The translations under genes were made by a program, and so were the position numbers. The notes beneath the pieces were generated by a model that was given only the letters and a program-made list of their open reading frames with translations, did not search any database and had not been told where the DNA came from. Below, piece after piece: positions 1 through 9,069 of a stretch of 64,000 bases of DNA. Origin of the DNA: Paenibacillus lactis (GTDB taxonomy: Bacteria > Bacillota > Bacilli > Paenibacillales > Paenibacillaceae); assembly GCF_017873605.1 (NCBI RefSeq), contig NZ_JAGGKI010000011.1, positions 62,001 to 126,000 of the forward strand, in the 5' to 3' direction. Position 1 is the stretch's first letter; every line of letters begins with the position of its first letter.

Positions 1-1779
1 TTCCGGCTTCGCGCCCGGCTTCGAGTACTGAATATTCTCCGCGATCGTCCCGCTGAACAGGAACGTCTCCTGCAGCACGACGCCGATTTGCGAGCGCAAA
101 TCCTCCTGCCGGATCTTCCGGATATCGATGCCGTCAATCCGAATCTCCCCTTCGTTTACATCATAGAAACGGGAAATCAGATTGATCGTCGTCGATTTGC
201 CCGATCCGGAATGGCCGACGAGTCCGATCATCTCCCCCGGCTTCACGGTGAGGTTGATCTCCTTCAGAACAGGCTCATACGATCGATATCCAAAAAAAAC
301 GTCGCGGAACTCGATCAAGCCCCGAATCCGGTGGCCCACCGCGTTGTTTGCATCCATGACTTCCGGCTGCTCGTCGATTACCGAGAATACGCGATGCATC
401 GAAATGACCGCATTCGCGATCCAGCGCGGCATGAACATCAGCCAGGAAATCGGCCCGAAAATCATGGCGGCATAAGCGCTGAACTGGATCAGCTCGCCTA
501 CGTTCATCTCCCGGCCGATAATCATGTAGCAGCCGATCAGAAGTACGAGATATTGGCCGATCTGAATCAAATAATTCGAGATCGGCGATAAAATGCTGTA
601 CAACTTCTCGCTTTTCAACGCAGCAGCAGCGAATTCGCCGTTATATGTCCGGAATCTGCGAATCTCCCGCTCTTCCTGGCCGAAAGCCTTCACGACCCGA
701 ATGCCGCTGAGGACATCGTGAAGAAACGAGTTTGCCTTGTCGGAGATGCGCCACTGCTTGTGAAACAGCCTGTTTAGGACATGCCTCCAAATATAGTAGT
801 GCAAATAACCAACGAATGGAGCCGGAAGCAGCACGATCAGCGCCAGCCGCCAATCGGCCGAAAAAAGCAGCGTCGCTGAAGCGATCAGGATGAGCAGTTG
901 GTGGATGGCCGTCGTGCACATTTCCTGAATCAAGTGGCGGATGCGGTCCGTATCGGCCGTCACTCTGTTCATCAGGTCTCCCGCTCGCTGGGACGTCAAA
1001 AATCCGAGCGACATGCTCTGAATCCGATCGAACACCGTTTTGCGCAAGTCGGCCGCAATGCCCGTACTGACGCTGGCCATGATCCGGTTTCTGGCAATGC
1101 CGAGCAGCTCCCCGAAAGCCATGGTGAACAGCATCCCAAGGAGTGCAAGCCAAAATACCCTTACGCTGGCCTCTTGTCCGGAAGGGGGGAGCAGCGCCGC
1201 GTTGACCAGCAGCTTCTGGAAGTAAGGCCCGGCCATCGCCAACGCCGAGGCAGCGATAAGGACACCTAGTCCAAGCATCAAGCTTCGCCAGTGTCTTTTG
1301 GATGTGAGAAGCAGTCGTTTGAATGCAGCTGCCTTGCTCATGCATCTGGGACACACCCGCGTACCCGGGACGAGCGCGCTTCCGCATGCCGCGCAAACCG
1401 GATCCCCTTCGTCACGATAAATCCGGACGGGGCGATTGGCGGCCATATCGTTCAGGATTTGAGCGATATAGCCGTACCTGGACGCATGCTGCATCGTCAC
1501 CCTGACGATGATTCGTTTCGTCCCGTTCTCCGTGGCTTCAAGCACCGCATTGCCAACGAACGGCACCAGATGATAATCGCAGGCGTCCGCGATGTTCCCG
1601 TGATCCCGCACTTGGCCATCCCGCACATGCGCCCACCTGCCGCTGCCGATCGCCAGGTATCCCTCCACCCGCCGCCCATCCAGCGACAGGTCGGCAGGGA
1701 CGCAATAGTCGATCTCCTCTCCGATGACTTGCCGTGCTGCCGCGAAATTCTGCTCCGAAAGCGTGAAGTTTAAATTCAT
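1..1779 (-). CDS. ABC exporter half-transporter with zinc-ribbon N-terminal domain (3' end outside window)
   Basis: The frame is open from an ATG at 1779 through the left edge (593 codons visible), so the C-terminus lies outside the window. Residues 1-125 are a soluble domain of unknown role. A zinc ribbon follows (C129, C132, C143, C146), then an exporter-type membrane domain from about 155 to 440. The nucleotide-binding domain starts near 475, with Walker A GHSGSGKST and a Q-loop VVLQETFLFSG. The ABC signature and Walker B would be off the edge. It probably pairs with the exporter at 2327-4624, which has the same layout. The gene follows the DUF1854 gene by 23 nt and is the last visible member of the xylanase operon. 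The family is known as exporters. The substrate is not evident, and oligosaccharide or peptide export is only a guess. Confidence 0.88.
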   Translation of the reverse strand, partial: MNLNFTLSEQNFAAARQVIGEEIDYCVPADLSLDGRRVEGYLAIGSGRWAHVRDGQVRDHGNIADACDYHLVPFVGNAVLEATENGTKRIIVRVTMQHASRYGYIAQILNDMAANRPVRIYRDEGDPVCAACGSALVPGTRVCPRCMSKAAAFKRLLLTSKRHWRSLMLGLGVLIAASALAMAGPYFQKLLVNAALLPPSGQEASVRVFWLALLGMLFTMAFGELLGIARNRIMASVSTGIAADLRKTVFDRIQSMSLGFLTSQRAGDLMNRVTADTDRIRHLIQEMCTTAIHQLLILIASATLLFSADWRLALIVLLPAPFVGYLHYYIWRHVLNRLFHKQWRISDKANSFLHDVLSGIRVVKAFGQEEREIRRFRTYNGEFAAAALKSEKLYSILSPISNYLIQIGQYLVLLIGCYMIIGREMNVGELIQFSAYAAMIFGPISWLMFMPRWIANAVISMHRVFSVIDEQPEVMDANNAVGHRIRGLIEFRDVFFGYRSYEPVLKEINLTVKPGEMIGLVGHSGSGKSTTINLISRFYDVNEGEIRIDGIDIRKIRQEDLRSQIGVVLQETFLFSGTIAENIQYSKPGAKPE

Positions 1780-1802
1780 CGATATTCCTCCGTTGCCGCC
1801 GT

Positions 1803-2330
1803 CTACAATCTCGTTTCGATCATGCGGTATTCCTTGTCGCTAAGCTGATCCACGTGCGGGATGACGAACCGGTTACCGTCGACGTCGATGATCAGCAGGC
1901 GGTTCTCCGCTGCAAACTTGACGCTGCCGCTGCCGTTCCGCACCGTGAACCGGCACCGTCCGGCAGTCGTTTCAACTTCCCAATAGGAATAGCCGAACTC
2001 CTCGCTTACGGCAATCACCTTGGTAATTTCCGGCGTAAAATAACGGATCTTCAGCTGCCTTTCAATGATAGAAGCCGTGCTTTGTGGAAAATCGTCAAGA
2101 TAGCGGATCAAACCGATCTCCTTGTTGTCCGCCGTTCGAATCGACAAGAAAGAACGCTGGTTCGTATGCGGGAAGGAACAATGAACGTAAACCGGCGAGT
2201 GCACCTCGCCTTTGGTCCAGACGGACAGCAGATGGCCCGTCGTCTCCGCAAATTCCGAATTGCTCGGTGTCAAATATCGGATGCCCGCGGCATCCGCCAG
2301 TTCCATTCCCCGGTGCTCTTCAATCCTCAT
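1803..2330 (-). CDS. DUF1854 domain protein, accessory to ABC exporter pair
   Basis: This 175-residue soluble protein matches the DUF1854 pattern as I remember it: RYLTPSNSEF near the start, then IRTADNKEIGLIRYLDDF, IRYFTPEITKVIAVSEEFG, SYWEVETTAGRCRFTVR and a closing IDVDGNRFVIPHVDQL. It has no signal peptide or membrane segment, so it is probably cytoplasmic. Its ATG overlaps the stop of the upstream exporter gene by four bases (ATGA), which implies translational coupling, and the second exporter gene follows. DUF1854 proteins are typically encoded with a pair of ABC half-transporters, once named after cyanophycin metabolism. The molecular role is unknown. A regulatory or adaptor subunit of the exporter is an inference. 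Confidence 0.85.
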   Translation of the reverse strand: MRIEEHRGMELADAAGIRYLTPSNSEFAETTGHLLSVWTKGEVHSPVYVHCSFPHTNQRSFLSIRTADNKEIGLIRYLDDFPQSTASIIERQLKIRYFTPEITKVIAVSEEFGYSYWEVETTAGRCRFTVRNGSGSVKFAAENRLLIIDVDGNRFVIPHVDQLSDKEYRMIETRL

Positions 2331-4624
2331 GCGATGATTTCCCCTTTCATTTTAAGCGCTTCATCATGTTTGCGAACAAGCTCCCGATAGATGCCCTCTC
2401 TCGCCATCAGCTGGTCATGCGTGCCCGCTTCAACGACGGCGCCCTTGTCCATCACGACCAGATAATCGGCTTGCCTTAGCGTGGACAGCCGGTGGGCGAT
2501 CGCGATCGTCGTCCGTCCTTTGACGAGCGAATCGAGCGCCTCCTGGATTTGCAGCTCCGTCTCGGTATCAAGCGAAGCGGTTGCCTCGTCGAGAATGAGC
2601 ACCTTCGGGTTGTGCAGCACGGCCCGCGCGATCGACAGCCGCTGCTTCTCCCCGCCGGACAAGCTGTAGCCGCCCGAGCCGATCTCCGTATCGTAGCCGT
2701 CCGGCAGCTTTTGAATAAAATCGTGCGCGTTCGCGATTTTGGCCGCATGCAGAATGTCCTCCATCTGGCAATCGGGATCGGCGTACGCGATATTTTCTGC
2801 GATGGTGCCAGTAAATACATAGATATCCTGAGAGACGATGCCGATATGACGACGCAGTGAAGCAACCGAAAGCTCCTTGACATTGACGCCGTCGATCCGG
2901 ATCTCTCCCGCGGTTACGTCGTACAATCGTGACACGAGATTGACCAGCGTCGACTTCCCAGCCCCTGAATGGCCGACGACGCCGATCATTTGCCCGGGTC
3001 TCGCGCGCAGGGACACCTGCTTCAAAATCGGTTTGTTCGGCTCATAGCCGAACGAAACGTTGTCGATCTCGATGTCGCCTTTCATTGTCACTAATGAAAC
3101 GGCTCCGGGACGCTCTGCTACGCTAGGTACGGCGTCCTGGATCTCGAAGATACGCTGCGCAGCCGCCATGCAATTGGACCACCAGCCGATAATATTATTC
3201 ATGAACTGAATCGGCCCGTACAGCATCATCATATAGTTGACGAACGTAAGCACTGAGCCAAAAGACATCCGGCCTTGCATCACGTACCAACCGCCGAACG
3301 CCCAGATCAATATTCCGCCCGCCTGCGTTAGAAAATTGAGAATCGGAAACACGGTTCCGCTCCATTTATTAAAGCGCTGCTCGGCTCCGGAGAATGCATC
3401 GTTTGCCTGCTGAAAGCGGCCGATCTCTACCTGTTCTTTACCGAATGCCTTGACGACTCGCGAGCCGCGAACCGAATCGCTGATGATCGAATTCAGAGCG
3501 CTTACCTTGCGGTGCCTCCGCCATGACAAGCGCCACAGCTTCGGGAACGCAGTCCGGACAAGCCAGAAGACCAGCGGCATTGGCAGCAGGCAGATCAGCG
3601 TAAGCCGCCAATCCATCCACAGGAGCACGGCAATGATGCCGATTATATTCATCGCATTCACGATGAAGTAGGAGAGCCCGTCGACGAAAAAATATTGCAA
3701 TTCCTGTGCATCGTTGTTCACGCGAGTCATAAGTTGGCCGGTCTGCCTTCGCATAAAAAAATCGAGCGACAACCGCTGTAACGAGGTAAATACCGCCGCT
3801 TTCAAATCGAAGGCAACCTTTGCCGCCAGCTTTGCGATGATGGTGCCGAACAAGATGCCGAACAACAGCGACAGCGTTCGGAATGCGAGAATGATCACGA
3901 TGACCAGACCGATCCGCCCCGCAAAAGCGCCATTGCCGGCAAGCGCCTGGTCAAACAGCACGGTGCCCTGGAAATAAGGAATGACGAGACCGGTCGCCGA
4001 GTTCAGCAGCATAAACAACACGATAAAAAAGATGGACAGCCTATACTTGCCCGCAAATGACAGCAAACGTGCGAATACCGCATGCCGCTTCATGCATTTC
4101 GGACAGAATGGCCTGCCTTCTTCGGGGTACATCAATCCGCATGTCGGGCATGAGGCCCCGTCCGATTTTCCGTCAATTTCGAAGGCTTCAAACGGCTCGT
4201 TGTTCTTCAATTTATCGAAGGCTTGCGCAAACCGGACGGCCTGATTCATATGACCGTTTGTGAATGCACCGATCACTCGCTCCTCCTTCTCCTTGGCAAC
4301 GACCATGCCGGAAGCGACCAGATTAACGATGGTCAAGGCTTCGAGTCGTTCGAGGGGAATGCGTTCCCAAGCCCAATCGCCGGAACCCTCTTGCTCCGGC
4401 TTGCCGGCAGCTTTGCGCCGGCCGGCTGCATAACCCGAAAACGTCTTCTCCTTCGTAACGCCGCTGCCGCAAAAGATGTGGAGGTGTTTTCGGGACAATA
4501 CGAGATAGCTTTCTGAAAAACCGCCGTCCGGCAGCCGGTCACACTCCATCCCGTGCAGGAGATCAGCAGCTTTTATACCGTTTTGGTCCAAAATGGACAC
4601 AATGTCCTTCGGCAATAACGTCAT
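2327..4624 (-). CDS. ABC exporter half-transporter with zinc-ribbon N-terminal domain
   Basis: I chose the ATG at 4624 (765 residues) because it sits behind GAAAGGG. An upstream in-frame extension to 4669 has no ribosome site. Residues 1-150 are a soluble domain of unknown role. A zinc ribbon follows (C159, C162, C174, C177) and resembles the one in the partner gene. The exporter membrane domain spans about 190-500 and the nucleotide-binding domain about 525-760. Visible motifs are Walker A GHSGAGKST, Q-loop VSQDIYVFTG, signature LSGGEKQR, Walker B VLILDEATASLD and the switch region IAIAHRLSTL. It should form a heterodimer with the 1-1779 product. Its stop overlaps the DUF1854 start. It is the seventh gene of the xylanase operon, 69 nt after the esterase. 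The substrate is unknown. Confidence 0.9.
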   Translation of the reverse strand: MTLLPKDIVSILDQNGIKAADLLHGMECDRLPDGGFSESYLVLSRKHLHIFCGSGVTKEKTFSGYAAGRRKAAGKPEQEGSGDWAWERIPLERLEALTIVNLVASGMVVAKEKEERVIGAFTNGHMNQAVRFAQAFDKLKNNEPFEAFEIDGKSDGASCPTCGLMYPEEGRPFCPKCMKRHAVFARLLSFAGKYRLSIFFIVLFMLLNSATGLVIPYFQGTVLFDQALAGNGAFAGRIGLVIVIILAFRTLSLLFGILFGTIIAKLAAKVAFDLKAAVFTSLQRLSLDFFMRRQTGQLMTRVNNDAQELQYFFVDGLSYFIVNAMNIIGIIAVLLWMDWRLTLICLLPMPLVFWLVRTAFPKLWRLSWRRHRKVSALNSIISDSVRGSRVVKAFGKEQVEIGRFQQANDAFSGAEQRFNKWSGTVFPILNFLTQAGGILIWAFGGWYVMQGRMSFGSVLTFVNYMMMLYGPIQFMNNIIGWWSNCMAAAQRIFEIQDAVPSVAERPGAVSLVTMKGDIEIDNVSFGYEPNKPILKQVSLRARPGQMIGVVGHSGAGKSTLVNLVSRLYDVTAGEIRIDGVNVKELSVASLRRHIGIVSQDIYVFTGTIAENIAYADPDCQMEDILHAAKIANAHDFIQKLPDGYDTEIGSGGYSLSGGEKQRLSIARAVLHNPKVLILDEATASLDTETELQIQEALDSLVKGRTTIAIAHRLSTLRQADYLVVMDKGAVVEAGTHDQLMAREGIYRELVRKHDEALKMKGEIIA

Positions 4625-4693
4625 GATTTTACCCTTTCGTTTTTGGCTGAAAGTAAAAAGCCCGGCCAAAATGGCGCAAGGCTTCCTTCAACA

Positions 4694-5464
4694 TCAGTTA
4701 TCTTTAAAAATGAGCTGGGAAAAATGATACAAATCGTTCTTCCATACGGGCCAATCGTGTCCACCGCTTTCCTCATACCAAACGTGAGGAACCCGATGCT
4801 CCGACAAATACGCGTGCGTCCGGTCGCTTATCTGCTTCAGATTGTCCTCGTCGCCGCATGACAGCCACAGCAATTTGAGCCGTGCCGACGTTTCTTCCGG
4901 ATTCGGGACGAGCTGCTCCGGAGATTTCGTATTCGGAGCCGGGGAAAAAGCGCCAATCCATGCGAAGCGGTCAAGATGCTTCAAGCCGATATTCAGGGAT
5001 TGCCCCCCGCCCATGGACAGCCCCGCAATCGCACGGTTTTCCCGGCCTGTCGATACCGAGTATCGCGACTCGATAAAAGGAATCAGATCGCTTAGCAGAT
5101 CGATTTCGAACGTCTCGAACGCTTTTATTTTGTCCGGAGCAAACAGGTCCCCTTCCGCCCGATCATTCGGCATCGCACGGCCATTTGGAAACACGACGAC
5201 CATGGGCGCGAGTTTCCCGTCCGCATATAGATTATCTAGAATCGTCTGCGGATCGCCATGACGGTGCCATTCCGATTCATCACCTCCGATGCCATGCAGC
5301 AAATAAAGAACGTTGTACACGTTGTCTTCCGCATATCCCGGAGGCGTGTAAATCATCGCCTTTCGATCATTGCCTACCGTTTCGGATGCATATTCCACCG
5401 TTTCGATTTTCCCCCTGGCGATCTCCCGCGGAACGTCGTATCCAGCCGGTGCCGTCTCCTTCAT
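4694..5464 (-). CDS. CE1-type esterase (acetylxylan/feruloyl esterase)
   Basis: This is an alpha/beta-hydrolase of the esterase D / carbohydrate esterase 1 type, 256 residues from the ATG at 5464 behind GGGGAGAGG. The fold opens with MIYTPPGY and YNVLYLLHGIGGDESEW. The nucleophile is S150 in GLSMGG, the acid is in CGDEDN (D205 or D207), and the catalytic histidine is H236 in GGHDWPVW. Residues before 20 contain no signal peptide, so the enzyme appears cytoplasmic, unlike many secreted xylan esterases. It would remove acetyl or feruloyl groups from imported xylo-oligosaccharides. The position between the SGNH esterase and the exporter genes supports a xylan role. Acetyl and feruloyl specificity cannot be separated from sequence alone. 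Confidence 0.82.
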   Translation of the reverse strand: MKETAPAGYDVPREIARGKIETVEYASETVGNDRKAMIYTPPGYAEDNVYNVLYLLHGIGGDESEWHRHGDPQTILDNLYADGKLAPMVVVFPNGRAMPNDRAEGDLFAPDKIKAFETFEIDLLSDLIPFIESRYSVSTGRENRAIAGLSMGGGQSLNIGLKHLDRFAWIGAFSPAPNTKSPEQLVPNPEETSARLKLLWLSCGDEDNLKQISDRTHAYLSEHRVPHVWYEESGGHDWPVWKNDLYHFSQLIFKDN

Positions 5465-5551
5465 CTTCCTCTCCCCTTCATCTTTTTGATTGAGCGCCGC
5501 TTGATGTCCAATCAAGCTTACCCATGGAGCGTGAAGCTATCTAATGCAATT

Positions 5552-7294
5552 CTATGGGACGTAACCGAAGCCCAGGATCGTAAATCGCTTATCCTCGTGG
5601 CCTTCCGCCATCTGGATCTCTACTTCATGTTCTCCTGACTTCGACTCATTGTACAAAATCACGGCGCTGCAGTGCGTCCAATTGACTTCATGCGGATCGG
5701 CGGTCTTCTTCAGCTTCCCGTCTACCCATATCTTCGCGGTCCCGAATGCCCGGCTTCCCGAATCTTTATAAACAAGGATAAGACGCTTGCTCCGGATAGT
5801 CATCTTAAAGCTGTGCTCGCCGGAATCGGCCGTGTGCATCCAGTTGTGCGGAAATTGCGGCGTCCCGTATGCATGATCGTCCAGCTCCGCCATTTGCAGA
5901 TCCGTGTCGGTGTCCGAAAAACCGCCAGGATCAATGCGGGCGATGCGATCGCCATTCCTGCGATCGAGCAGCTTCGTTAAAGCGAAGTCATTTCCGATCA
6001 GCGGAGGCTGTTCATCCGTCAGGTCCTCCTCGTAGAGGGAGGAACGATCGGTTACTTCGAATAACCAGTCCAAACAATCGGCCATCACCCGATGGCCAGC
6101 ATTGGTTGGATGATAAATGTCGTAGAAAAACTGTCTTTTCGTAATCACGTTCCCTTGCTCCTTGGTCCATCGGAACTGCTCCGTGACCGCATCCTTCACG
6201 CTGACCATCGGAAGATTGTAATGCCAACCGACCGGGGCCAGACGGTCTTGAAGATTCCAGTCGTTCACGAATACGCTGAACAGCAAAATCACCGCGGGTT
6301 TGTGATCGGCGCAAAGAGCCTTGAGTACCAGGCTCTCGTAACAATTTCCTTTCGTTTCGTCGCCTGCGTCGTTGACGGCAAACTCAACGATCACGATATC
6401 CGGCCGTACCTCCCCTTCTCGAAGCACATCCCGATCATAGCGGACGATGCCGAGCTCAGACGGCGTACCGCCTACGCCAGCTTTGACAAGACGAATCGGG
6501 CTGTCGCCGGCGGGTGCAAACCTTCGCTTGAACAGGTCATAGGATTGGTATGCGTAGCATTGGGAATGGAGGGGGACAGCGCCGGCCCCTTGGGTAATGG
6601 AACCGCCGATGTAGGCGATGGTTACGGGCTCGCCCCGCTTCGCTTTTTCGATTGCCGCCTTTAATCGTTTGTTATGACCCGGGCTTATGAGCGATTTCTT
6701 AATCATGTCTTGATATGCTTGTGATTCCACATCGACCGGGGGGTCGACTGCAGCCTCGGGGATTTGGTAACCGTCACGAAGATAGAATACGATGCTGACC
6801 GTTGCCAACACGCCCTCTCGTTCAAACTCGAAGACGAATTTGCCTGGAACATCGTCATCCGGATATCGATCTTCGTCGTTATCCAGAACCAGGAGCGTTT
6901 CCGTGCCGTTCGCTGGACAGGTTATACTCTGCCGGGATCCCGTTTCGTATGGATTCGCATTTCCCCAATTCCAAAATGTGAACAGAACGCTCGATACGTC
7001 CCGTTCATGCGCATGAACGGATATTCCGATACTGTCCACCAGCCGGCGAAGACCCCTGCTGCTCTTTAGCAGCTCAAGAATGGCTTCATCCGTCACACCC
7101 CCGGTAAATCGGGCTTTATCGACGAGCTGACTCCCGTCCAGGTATATCTCTTGCGTGTACTTCCCATCGGGACGAGTCGTCGCTTCGATGATCGCCTCAT
7201 ACAGGATGTACAGTCCGCGGCGTTTGACTGCAGGATCCTGCGGCGCCACTGGACCTTCCGTTTCATTTCCCGCTGGCGTGAAATGGCCTGCCAT
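5552..7294 (-). CDS. SGNH/GDSL-family esterase, probable acetylxylan esterase
   Basis: The 580-residue product has three parts. Residues 1-190 form a beta-rich domain of unknown function. Residues 220-420 form an SGNH hydrolase core, and residues 440-580 form a beta-sandwich, possibly carbohydrate-binding. The catalytic blocks are visible: S232 in IGGSITQG, G275 in AGVGGTPS, N308 in FAVNDAG, and the D392/H395 pair in YDIYHPTNAGH. There is no signal peptide, so it is probably cytoplasmic. In a xylan operon this architecture is most often an oligosaccharide deacetylase, complementing the CE1-type enzyme downstream. The 36-47 nt gaps to upstream genes support cotranscription. The specificity is inferred from context. 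Confidence 0.8.
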   Translation of the reverse strand: MAGHFTPAGNETEGPVAPQDPAVKRRGLYILYEAIIEATTRPDGKYTQEIYLDGSQLVDKARFTGGVTDEAILELLKSSRGLRRLVDSIGISVHAHERDVSSVLFTFWNWGNANPYETGSRQSITCPANGTETLLVLDNDEDRYPDDDVPGKFVFEFEREGVLATVSIVFYLRDGYQIPEAAVDPPVDVESQAYQDMIKKSLISPGHNKRLKAAIEKAKRGEPVTIAYIGGSITQGAGAVPLHSQCYAYQSYDLFKRRFAPAGDSPIRLVKAGVGGTPSELGIVRYDRDVLREGEVRPDIVIVEFAVNDAGDETKGNCYESLVLKALCADHKPAVILLFSVFVNDWNLQDRLAPVGWHYNLPMVSVKDAVTEQFRWTKEQGNVITKRQFFYDIYHPTNAGHRVMADCLDWLFEVTDRSSLYEEDLTDEQPPLIGNDFALTKLLDRRNGDRIARIDPGGFSDTDTDLQMAELDDHAYGTPQFPHNWMHTADSGEHSFKMTIRSKRLILVYKDSGSRAFGTAKIWVDGKLKKTADPHEVNWTHCSAVILYNESKSGEHEVEIQMAEGHEDKRFTILGFGYVP

Positions 7295-7341
7295 CGTTCT
7301 TCATCCTCCTCACCTTGCCGCTCTCCACCTGTACGGCAGCG

Positions 7342-9033
7342 TCAATTTACGTTGATCAACTGCCATTGCTGATGCAAATCCCCTCGATAAGGATTCTGCT
7401 GGAGCTTCGCTCCGTCCGCGGACGAACCATCCGCCACTTCGACGGCTTTATTGCTGTTCGCGTTAAGGATGCTCCAGTATCCGTTGCTTAGCTTGATCAG
7501 ACGGAATCGCTGTGCTTGATTCCCATAATCCTGCATGAGCTGTATTGCTTCCCCGTTGTTTGTGGAACCGTTTCTAACATCCATCACCTTGCCGTCGCTC
7601 GAACTGACGCTGCGAAGCCGGTATACATTGTTGTATGCTCCCATATCGTCCGCAACCCATCGCTGGGCCGTGGCGTTATTGTCCGGCCATTGCTGCAGCT
7701 GCAGCGAATTGCTGTTTTGTCCGCCCGGGACGTCGATCACCTTCCCTGAGGCACGGTTCACGATTTTATAGGTTTCTCCCGATAAAATACCGTTCCATGG
7801 ATGAAGCTGCGCACGTTCGTAATACCATTCGAAGATGAAGCGGGCCATGCCGTCCCGTGCCGGATCGCCGTCGAAGAGCAGCCCTGCCGTCGGATCGGCA
7901 AACGTGCTTCTTGCCCCCGGCTGCAGAAGAAAACCGTTCATGTGGACCGCGATGCTGACGTTCCCGGCTGCCGTAAATATGGCCTTGGTGTTTTTGCCGA
8001 AGCCTTCATTCGAGCCGTTGAACAGCTCCCAGTACTCCGAGTCTCCCGGCAGCCGTTTGAACCAGGTCGTTTCCGTAATATTGATCGGATAATTGTCCGC
8101 GCAGGGCTTAATGTTGGTATCCCATTGCTGCTGGAGTATCGAGCCGTTATCCTTTGCTCCGTAGCCCGGGTACCAATGCACGGCATATCCGATGTTGTTC
8201 AGCGGATCGGTTAGCGGACGCGTGGCGCATAACTGATAATATTGATCCCATCCAAGGCCGGCGGCCCATATCACGTTATCTGCCCCTTGACTGCGGATCG
8301 TGGAAATGATGGAATTTTGAAAATTGCGCAGCGAGTCCCAAAACGCCGGAAATTCGGGGTCGGACGGATGTCCTCCCCAGCGACCGTTCGCATAAGACAG
8401 CACCGGTTCATTGATGATCTCGAACATGACGTTGTCCGCGCTTTTGATCGCAGGCTGTGCCGCAAGATATCCCCAGATTTGATTAAATTTTTCGAGATTG
8501 GCTTGCGTCGTTGCCTGATTATCCTGGAGCGTGAAGTCGAGGCCTAGCGTAACGTAGATTCCCTTGGTCTTTGCATACTGGATATAAGGCACCACGACGT
8601 TCTGCGTAAAGGACTGGAGACCGGCAAAATTATACGTTCCGGCCGCCACGTCGCCCATGTCTTCACGGTCGATAAAGAGCCTGACCTGGTTCATATACCA
8701 GCCGTGACTGTTGCCGTACTTCGGAGAGGTATCGGAAAATGTGTCGGTAATATCCTTTAAATACGCCAAAATGGCAGCATGGCGATTCCCTCCGCTACGG
8801 TTCAGGTAGTAATCGCTTCCCTGATACGTCCAGTACGAGCCCCCGGGCTGGTGCCACCCGCTGAGGACAACGGGCTGCCCCTCGCTGTTTACCAGCTGGT
8901 TGCCGCTGACGCGAAGCTTGGACATCGGCATGCCCGACCATGCGTCGGCTGCGCCATTATGGAGGCCCAGCGTAGCTGGCAGCAGGAGCAGCGCGGCCAA
9001 TAACAGCTTGAGCGTCCATCCTGTTCTTTTCAT
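7342..9033 (-). CDS. Secreted GH5-type glycosidase with C-terminal ricin-type CBM13
   Basis: A classic signal peptide is present (MKRTGWTLKLLLAALLLLP, with likely cleavage after ADA near residue 31). Residues 38-415 form a clan-A TIM barrel of GH5 type. The acid/base is E209 in FEIINEP and the nucleophile is E321 in NITETTW. Residues about 420-563 form a beta-trefoil with three ricin-like repeats (YKIVNRASGKVIDV, YRLRSVSSSDGKVMDV, WSILNANSNKAVEV) and repeated Q-W/Q-F motifs. The protein acts outside the cell. The operon context points to arabinoxylan or a related glucuronoxylan as substrate, but I cannot assign a GH5 subfamily. It is the only clearly secreted free enzyme of this operon besides the anchored GH10. 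Confidence 0.8.
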   Translation of the reverse strand: MKRTGWTLKLLLAALLLLPATLGLHNGAADAWSGMPMSKLRVSGNQLVNSEGQPVVLSGWHQPGGSYWTYQGSDYYLNRSGGNRHAAILAYLKDITDTFSDTSPKYGNSHGWYMNQVRLFIDREDMGDVAAGTYNFAGLQSFTQNVVVPYIQYAKTKGIYVTLGLDFTLQDNQATTQANLEKFNQIWGYLAAQPAIKSADNVMFEIINEPVLSYANGRWGGHPSDPEFPAFWDSLRNFQNSIISTIRSQGADNVIWAAGLGWDQYYQLCATRPLTDPLNNIGYAVHWYPGYGAKDNGSILQQQWDTNIKPCADNYPINITETTWFKRLPGDSEYWELFNGSNEGFGKNTKAIFTAAGNVSIAVHMNGFLLQPGARSTFADPTAGLLFDGDPARDGMARFIFEWYYERAQLHPWNGILSGETYKIVNRASGKVIDVPGGQNSNSLQLQQWPDNNATAQRWVADDMGAYNNVYRLRSVSSSDGKVMDVRNGSTNNGEAIQLMQDYGNQAQRFRLIKLSNGYWSILNANSNKAVEVADGSSADGAKLQQNPYRGDLHQQWQLINVN

Positions 9034-9069
9034 ACATCGATCAACTCCTCTTCACTTCGGTTACGCGCT

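Noticed and set aside
641..1396. Minus-strand 251-codon open frame
   Set aside because: It overlaps the ABC exporter in another frame. The exporter has motifs and a continuous frame to the edge.
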